DNA of 64,000 nt, from NCBI GenBank assembly GCA_020744225.1, contig JAGMWG010000001.1, positions 434,001-498,000 on the forward strand. The letters are read 5' to 3'. The stretch comes from Paraphoma chrysanthemicola. Lineage: Eukaryota; Ascomycota; Dothideomycetes; Pleosporales; Phaeosphaeriaceae. A model generated the notes under the pieces. It made no database searches and was not told the origin of the DNA. It was given only the letters and a program-made list of their open reading frames with translations. Positions 57,800 to 64,000 of the stretch are shown one piece after another; within the stretch, counting starts at the first letter, position 1, and each line of letters starts with the position of its first letter. The position numbers and the translations under genes are program-made.

Positions 57800-58481
57800 C
57801 ACCTGCCGTAGAAGGATGCCAGTGGTGATGAAAGAGACATGCTATTTTCTTTCAACCCGTAACACTTTTGCCGGAGTCTCGGTTGCGATACAACCAAGGC
57901 TGTGGTGAGTTCAGGAGGTTCATCAGCCAGGGTGTGGAAAGGAGTACAAAAAGAGACTAGCGGCACACGTGGAAAGCAAGACTAGGGCAATTTTTCCAAG
58001 GCTGGCAACCCAGAGCTTCCTGCACGCAACAACTTTGTGACTGCCAGCAGAGATGCCCGCACCTTGTAACTACTGTCATTCCACGAAGTATCCCCTCTCA
58101 GTTAGAGGGTCAAAGAGTGTGGTGTTGTAATCATACTGTACCGTGCTTCAGCAGTCTGTGGTGCTTGCGCCTGTCAGGAACCAATTTGTCACGCTTGTAC
58201 GAACTCACCAATTTCGCTCCAAGCCCTCTAAGAATGTTCCAAGAAAGATCCTCAACGTTTAATTGACCTGGCTGCCGCATTTTATCAGGGTTTTCGGGTC
58301 TCATTGCGTTGGTACATATATTCTACACAGTTTCCACCTGCCACACTCGTGCGTGTGGCAGGCGTTGAAGTAATGGCATTCGGGTATATAACAGCAGGCC
58401 TATGGGTTGCATGCAGGAATCACTTTTTTCCCAGCGCAGTCTCCCCAGTGGCCCAAACGTGTCGCCTTGCATCTTCATCGT
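57800..58481. other. intergenic, no gene seen
   Basis: This 682 bp is the promoter of the deacetylase and the 3' side of the Ser-rich gene. Frames are short and domain-free. Confidence 0.4.
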
Positions 58482-59749
58482 TCAATGCATGGTCCTTGAT
58501 GCGAGCTTGTCGTCATGCTCTGCATTGGACGGACTTGCCATTGTGTCGTCCTCGTCACTGGCTTCCCTGGCATCCTTCCAATCTGAACTGCGTCGACTCA
58601 TCTTCCCAGGACCGGGGGGATCTCTCGGGCTCGCAAGCGGACTAGTAGGAGTGGCTCTGATGCTGCTGATACTATCGGTGCGACCGTGGCCTAGTAGCCC
58701 ACTTCGAATGCTTAGGCCGTCTGCATTTTGTTTGTTTGCGTAGTAGCTGTTGCGCTCGCTACTCAACACTGGCGCGGTCACGCCGGACGCTGAGTACACA
58801 CTTGCGCGCTCAGCGTTGGCGAAGCCGCCAACGTTGGTGGGTCTGTTCGAGGGCGAGTAGATGGTGTCGGCGGTGCCTGACAGAACGCTCAATGGTAAAG
58901 ACTCGCGACTACCGCCATAGTGGGAGGATGGAGCCAGCGCACGCACCGAGGCGTTTGTGTCGAGCGAACCGCGGCGGCGTCGCTTGGAGGACGAGGCCAA
59001 GGTCAAGATTGACGCATTGTCGGTCAAAATGTTGTTTGCCGTGGCGCCCTGGTACGAATTGGGCTGCTGTTGCGGAGCAAGATGCGGCGGTATTGCCGAG
59101 GGCGGAGGCGACACGGTTGGGAACTGATGTGAGAAGTGTACAGGGGCGCCGTTGGCGGTCGGAGCCGGCGTGTGGGCGCCTCCAAGCACATTGGACGGGG
59201 CGGTGGACTGGATGGTGGTCAGGGTGGTGGTGAGCGAGTGCTCCGAGGCGTTGGGGGACGAGAAGGTGCTGCCTCCGCCCATCAAATGGCTGTTGCCCGT
59301 GTCGGCCTTGGAGCGCGCCGAGTGGACTGTCTCTGGGACTGTGGCGACGGTGGGTGCGGTGGACCTGTTGCTCTTTGCGAGGGCGCGCTGCTGCTGCGAC
59401 ATGCCCTCTTCTGCCGACGTGAAGCTCTCCTTGGACCGCGGCGTACCGGGCGTCGAGTATGACAGGCGGCCTGGTGCATGTTCGTTGACGGTTCCCGACT
59501 CGGGGTAGGGGTTGTTCTTGGCCGTCTTCTTCGTCTTGGGCGGCGCGGTGCCACTGCCCTTCTTGCCGGAGCCGCTGGGCGACTCGGACGACGAGGGCTT
59601 CAGGTTGGCGAGGCGCTTCATCCAGCCCGCAAAGGGCCGTTTGCGCGCCTGGCGGTCTTCAGGGCGACGCATTAGTAGAGAACAGTCGCGACGCGCAGGA
59701 CGGTGGTGGACGTACCATGGGGTCTCGACGCAGCGTCGGCCGTAGCCAT
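58482..59749 (-). CDS. Ser/Thr/Pro-rich protein of unknown function, Pezizomycotina family
   Basis: Two exons (59749-59716, 59656-58482; 59-nt intron with a TACTAAT branch, phase 1) encode 402 aa, starting MATADAASRPHDRQARKRPF. The conserved part is the N-terminal RKRPFAGWMKRLANLK motif. The rest is low complexity, with Lys-rich, Ser/Thr-rich and Gln/Pro-rich stretches. A central NSYQGATANNILTDNASILTL, a KRRRRGSLDTNASVRAL block and a Ser/Arg end (KMSRRSSDWKDAREASDEDD) follow. No transmembrane span is present. I recall relatives in filamentous ascomycetes being labelled 'polycystin cation channel', a label this sequence does not support. Many RxxS sites suggest a kinase-regulated, disordered protein. 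Divergent from MLH3. Confidence 0.75.
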
Positions 59750-60183
59750 GTTGTAGGGCGAGGGAGCGGACGCGCTCAGGGATGTCCCACGTGGAGTGGT
59801 GTAGTGCGGTGTGTTGTGCTGTGCTGTGCGGTGGCAGCTGTAGAGGAGCGGACACGGTGTGATGCGGCGCTGGCAGTGGATGCGGGCGCTGTTCCGGTCG
59901 TCGAATGATCAAATCGGACACAGTCTGAATTATCTACCGCTACGTAAATCTACTTCCCATAGGTGCAGGGAGGTGCAGTCAGCGGCTGGACCCTCCTGCG
60001 GCTGCCCGCTGCACGGACGCCATGACGCCTGTGCCTGCCGCGATGTGACGGCCCCACAGCTTCCAGGGCACACACATACACACAGACACACATGCTTTCA
60101 CCCTCGACACCTCGCGTACGCTATGGCAATCACTACGCCCACGTCCTCGACAAGGCAACATACGGCCGTCTCCAGCCTGCGCT
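59750..60183. promoter_or_regulatory. divergent Ser-rich gene/MLH3 promoter
   Basis: This 434 bp gap starts with a GT/GC-rich stretch (TGTTGTGCTGTGCTGTG near 59810). No specific element is assigned. Confidence 0.4.
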
Positions 60184-63173
60184 ATGGCCCGTGACCGTGC
60201 CATCTTGCCGCTGCCCGCCGACGTGGTAGCCCAGATCAAGTCGTCGACGGCCATCGTGTCCCTTGCGGGCGTCGTGCTCGAGCTGCTCAAGAATGCGCTC
60301 GATGCGCAGGCCACCAAGGTCGACGCCACCGTAGACTTCGCGCGCGGGGCATGCACTGTCCAAGACGACGGGTTGGGCATCGCGCCGCTCGAGTTTGCAG
60401 AGGACGGCGGGCTGGGCAAGCTGTACTGTCGGTTCTTGCTCGCGCGCACACGCACGCGCTCCTGAGAAGTTGCCTGCCGCTGACGCTCGCAGACACATCC
60501 AAGCATCACGCCCACGAAACGCTGCTCGGCCGCAATGGCGCCTTTCTGGCCTCGCTCTCCGCCGTGTCCCTTCTGTGCATCACCTCGCGCCACCACCGCC
60601 ACCGCTCCCACAACTCGCTCACATACCACCATGCCCGCCCCGTCGACAGGCAAATGCCCGCTGCGGCCCACAGTGAGCTGCCCGGCGAGCACGGCACCCG
60701 CGTTACGGTCCGCAACTTGTTTGGTAACCAGCCCGTGCGCGTCAAACAGCGGCCACGGCTCTTCCAAGACAGCATGGAGCATGGTCGACTTTGGACGTCT
60801 CTGAAAGCCAACGTCACGGGCTTGCTGCTCAGCTGGGGCGGCCGTGTATCCCTCAAGTGTAGAGACGCCGACAACCATGTCATCTTCAACTTCAACACCG
60901 CAGATGCTGTACACACAACAGAGAATCGTGTCGACAGGCAGCCGTCAACCCGTCTGAACCATCTGCTCACCGTTCTTACCCAAGCCGACTGCATCTCTGT
61001 CGACGATTGGGCTTCGTGGGTGCCGGCTTCAGCTTCAGTCAACACAGTTTCCATCAGTGGCGCCATATCATTGGAACCCGCACCAACCAGGAGCGTACAG
61101 TTCATATCCTTTGGGATTCGGCCAATATTTTCGGAGCTTCAGCACAACGAGCTTTACAGCCAGATCAATCGCCTCTTTCGACTCTCAAATTTCGGTTCCC
61201 TCGACGAGGATGCTGGCGTGAGCGGCTTCGATACAAGCAGTCGACAGTTGCAAGAGCCTTTCAGGAGGAGCAGTTCCACCAAAGAACCATTGCGGGCACG
61301 GAAAGGAGTCGATAAACACCCCATGTTTCACCTGCGCATCTCGCTCCATGAGAGGCAGGATGCGAGCCTTCAACAATATCGTGACATCGAAAACGATGCC
61401 AATCTGCACACCATTGTACAAGTTCTGGAAGCTTTGATTACACAGTGGCTGTTCACGCACCACTTTTGCCCAAGCACGCGTCAGCAGCAGGTAATCCGCA
61501 GTAGTCGACCCAGAGCGTTGTGTTCTAACCAGGCCGCACATGAGGGTGTATCGCCATCTGACTCGCACTCGAATCACAGTACTATTAGCAGGGTTGCGTC
61601 AGCCACGAAGCGCTCCAGCGGCTACATGCCTCGAAATACCCCAACGAAACGACACCAACCTGCAACAGCCGGCTCAGCAGAGCCATCTAGCCTCACTCGT
61701 CGCAACGCTTTCGCGGAGTGGTCACGCATCAAGAGTGGGAAGGCCGAATTTTTCAGCCCTTTGTCACCACCTTCCAGCCATTCTGAAACGACGGCTGAGG
61801 CGTCGGCGGTTTGCAAGCCCGATGGCAAACCCAAGCAAACAGGAAGCCAGCGTGGCTCCGCTTCGGCTGCTGGTGTCGCAGTGCAGCCTGTACCGCAGGA
61901 AAGTACACAAGACAGGCAAGCATGTGGACCGCTGATAGTGCACCAGGAGCTTGTTGATGGCGCTGTACGTTGGACAGACCCATTGACAAGGAAATCTCAT
62001 GTGCTTAATGATCGCACTGGCTGTGTGATCCCAGAACCAAGCCTTGCACATGGTGGCTCCTCCATCATGTCCACCTCTACTACTTTTCCGGGTCCCGCAG
62101 GTTCGTCGCAACCTCCGACCGCTCGAAATCGGCTGAAGGTAACCCCTTGGCTAGACACTGTCTTGACAACTTGGGACAACCCTGTGTTCAGCAACGCCGA
62201 GAAGCCGATCGAGCAACTTGGTTGTTTTGATCTAGGGCATGATCAGAAGCTCATAACACACGTTCCAGACTGCTACTCCACGCTTGACGCGGGGAGAGCT
62301 TCTTTTGTGTCTTCAAGCAAGTTCATGAACAGGATATCTAGAGAAAGTCTGTCACGTGCCGAAGTGATAGCGCAGGTGGACAAAAAGTTCATCCTCGTCA
62401 AGTTGATCAACTCAGACGGCATGGAGCAAGACCATGCCACGAAGCCTGTCTCTCTTGTATTGATCGACCAGCATGCCGCTGACGAGCGCGTCCATGTAGA
62501 AGACCTTTACGAGCAACTTTGCGCACCAGCAGCTGCAGAAGCTCTAGGCTACAAATCAACGCTCGGTCACAAAAGCCTCGTTGCTTGTAGTATGCTTGAG
62601 CAGCCGCTTCTTTTCACCGTCTCCAAGCAAGAGCGGAGTTACCTCGTCCAGCACGCTGCAATGTTCGCAGATTGGGGAATTTTGATTGATATAGCGGATG
62701 CCACGCAGGACCCCGAGCGAGCGGACACTATTCTGTCCGTGAAAGCCCTGCCTCCTGTCATTCTGGAGCGCTGCAAAGCCGATCCCGCTTTGCTCATTTC
62801 ACTTCTCCGCTCCACGGTGTGGGAGTTTGCGGGCAACTCACGACTGCGTCCTTCGCCGTCATGTACTGGTGGAGCATCGTCACGGGACTGGGTTACCAAG
62901 CTGGTGCACTGTCCTCCGTCACTGCTAGAGATAGTTCATTCGAGAGCTTGTAGATCAGCAATTATGTTCAACGACGAATTAGATGTCGAGCAATGCACGC
63001 AACTATTGCAAAGGCTCGCGGCTTGTAAGTTTCCCTTCATTTGCGCACACGGTCGACCAAGTATGGTCACAGTTGCCGATCTAGGACTGAGTGGAGGTGG
63101 CATAGCCCAACTGGGATGTGAACAGCAAACGGACCAAAATTTCGTGCAGGCTTGGAGGCGCTCGAGGAATTGA
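60184..63173 (+). CDS. MLH3: DNA mismatch repair protein MLH3 (MutL homologue)
   Basis: Two exons (60184-60427, 60493-63173; 65-nt intron with a weak GTCGGT donor, phase 1) encode 974 aa. The GHKL ATPase has motif I VLELLKNALDAQAT and motif II DDGLGI. After splicing comes GKLYYTSKHH, then a motif III variant LGRNGAFLASLSAV (GFRGEAL in most MutL), a form I recall as usual in filamentous-fungal MLH3. A long Ser/Arg/Pro-rich linker (about 390-590) leads to the C-terminal domain with the endonuclease metal site DQHAADERVHVE, ACRSAIMF and CAHGRP. All nuclease elements are intact. With Mlh1 it nicks DNA in meiotic crossover resolution and in mismatch repair of small loops. Confidence 0.93.
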
Positions 63174-63335
63174 TCACATTATTTCTATCGCGATCGAAGC
63201 AGCTTTGCAGAAATGGTATCGGATCTAGCACCAAATTCTTGAATTGTGTCGTGATGAACCATATCTAGCTGGATGGTCCTTGGAAACACAATCAATTCCT
63301 TCGCGTTCTTCTCCCAAGTCTCGTTTCACGGTACT
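63174..63335. other. short convergent gap
   Basis: This 162 bp between the stop codons of MLH3 and the pectinesterase holds both 3' ends. Confidence 0.45.
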
Positions 63336-64000
63336 TCATAGGTAGTCCTGATCCACCCAAAACTCCTTTTCGAAGCGCTTGCCAAACACATCGTCAATCT
63401 TGACAGCATTACCCAGCTGCGAGGAAAAGTTGGCTCGTTGGCTAGTAATTGCCCCTGGCCCAAAATTCTTGTACTCCTTGTACACGACGTTGTCAACGCT
63501 CTGAATATTGTCCCACCTCGACCAACCTTCCGGCCTCACCACATCACTTATCTGTGTCTTTTGAAATATGACTCTGCTGAATGGACGCCACGGACGGCCG
63601 AGATAAGTCGAGTTGGGTCCACTGGAGCCAGAAATCTTGGACTTGTTGAATACATAGATACTGGTGTTGTTCTCGGCCTCACGGCCATTTGCTGTGATGT
63701 ATCCACGTCCAATCGACTCGATATCCACGTCCTCGAACCATGCTAGAGCTCGCAAACCGAATATGAAATCGACTGCGCCATTAATGTATGACTTTGCATA
63801 GATTTGTCGCCCTTCGTTTGCGTATACGGTGTCCTGCCACCCAGTGAACTTGCATCCGTAAAAGCCCTGGTTGGTCTTTTGAGCACTGAGCGCGAGCGCT
63901 TGTCCGCTTGATGCGGCTGAGCCGAACGTATTTTCCAGGTTCAGATTGTAGAGCTTCACGTTGGAGGTCCAGAGCCGAACCGTCGCCGTCGCATCGTTAT
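63336..64000 (-). CDS. pectin methylesterase (CE8), 5' part beyond window
   Basis: The minus-strand frame runs off the window end and gives the C-terminal 221 residues. Pectinesterase signatures are present: the QALALSA Gln, GWQDTVYAN (catalytic Asp), GAVDFIFG (nucleophile Asp), and GRPWRPFSRVIFQ (Arg that binds the carboxylate). NxT/NxS sites (AENNTS, GPNSTY, NFSS) fit a secreted glycoprotein. The signal peptide and first strands lie outside the window. It de-esterifies plant-cell-wall pectin, indicating a plant-associated or saprotrophic lifestyle. Last residues are DQDYL and the stop is at 63336. No frameshift in the visible part. Confidence 0.93.
   Translation of the reverse strand, partial: NDATATVRLWTSNVKLYNLNLENTFGSAASSGQALALSAQKTNQGFYGCKFTGWQDTVYANEGRQIYAKSYINGAVDFIFGLRALAWFEDVDIESIGRGYITANGREAENNTSIYVFNKSKISGSSGPNSTYLGRPWRPFSRVIFQKTQISDVVRPEGWSRWDNIQSVDNVVYKEYKNFGPGAITSQRANFSSQLGNAVKIDDVFGKRFEKEFWVDQDYL

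Noticed and set aside
59979..60914. 311-codon minus frame
   Set aside because: Antisense to the start of MLH3, which has strong motifs on the plus strand.
1..64000. CRISPR arrays, prokaryotic operons or phage genes
   Set aside because: The spliced genes and families are fungal nuclear; no direct-repeat arrays with regular spacers were seen.

Overview
The window is nuclear DNA of a filamentous ascomycete (Pezizomycotina), most likely a Dothideomycete. Genes are compact and on both strands. They are interrupted by short spliceosomal introns (mostly 46-56 nt) with GTRNGY-type donors, CTAAC/CTGAT-like branch sites and AG acceptors. Several families present, such as the BTB-associated protein, the RHO1 intron pattern and the DUF1279/HLJ1/CCZ1 orthologues, are those of filamentous fungi. 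No prokaryotic, viral or CRISPR features were seen. Exons were worked out by hand from frame and splice signals. Every multi-exon model given is in frame from start to stop, but none is supported by transcripts.

Layout. 0.5-8.0 kb: a BTB-type Cys-rich protein with an in-frame TAA, a short-chain dehydrogenase, a tiny basic protein, and a large PHD-finger plus forkhead protein. 8.7-15.5 kb: Scy1-like pseudokinase, mitochondrial Met-tRNA formyltransferase, and CCZ1. 16.4-27.5 kb: GPI-type aspartic protease, RHO1, the ubiquitin E4 ligase UFD2, an AIM19-like small membrane protein, and the ER J-protein HLJ1. 27.8-36.7 kb: holocytochrome c synthase, mevalonate diphosphate decarboxylase, the syntaxin PEP12, nucleoporin NDC1, and a DUF1279 mitochondrial protein. 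38.7-48.3 kb, gene-poor: a small conserved protein, PNGase A-like amidase, an EamA transporter, a weak Lys/Glu-rich gene remnant, and a degenerate GIY-YIG-like orphan. 49.2 kb: an intron-containing tRNA-Asn. 50.1-64.0 kb: a DUF1761-like membrane protein, mitochondrial bL17, ribonucleotide reductase large subunit, a YCII-domain protein, polysaccharide deacetylase, a Ser-rich protein of unknown role, MLH3, and a pectin methylesterase cut by the window edge.

Most of the window is housekeeping: trafficking (CCZ1, PEP12, SCY1), mitochondrial gene expression and haem biogenesis (FMT1, bL17m, CYC3), sterol supply (MVD1), genome maintenance (RNR1, MLH3), the nuclear pore, and cell wall or secretion (RHO1, aspartic protease, deacetylase, PNGase A, pectinesterase). 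Many genes lie in divergent pairs with 240-450 bp shared promoters. The RNR1/MRPL17 promoter carries MluI-cell-cycle-box-like elements. Three gaps (33.6-35.9, 36.7-38.7 and 41.4-44.4 kb) hold no recognisable gene. The most unusual items are the PHD-forkhead fusion, the GIY-YIG-like orphan, the in-frame stop in the first gene, and the atypical metal motif of the deacetylase.
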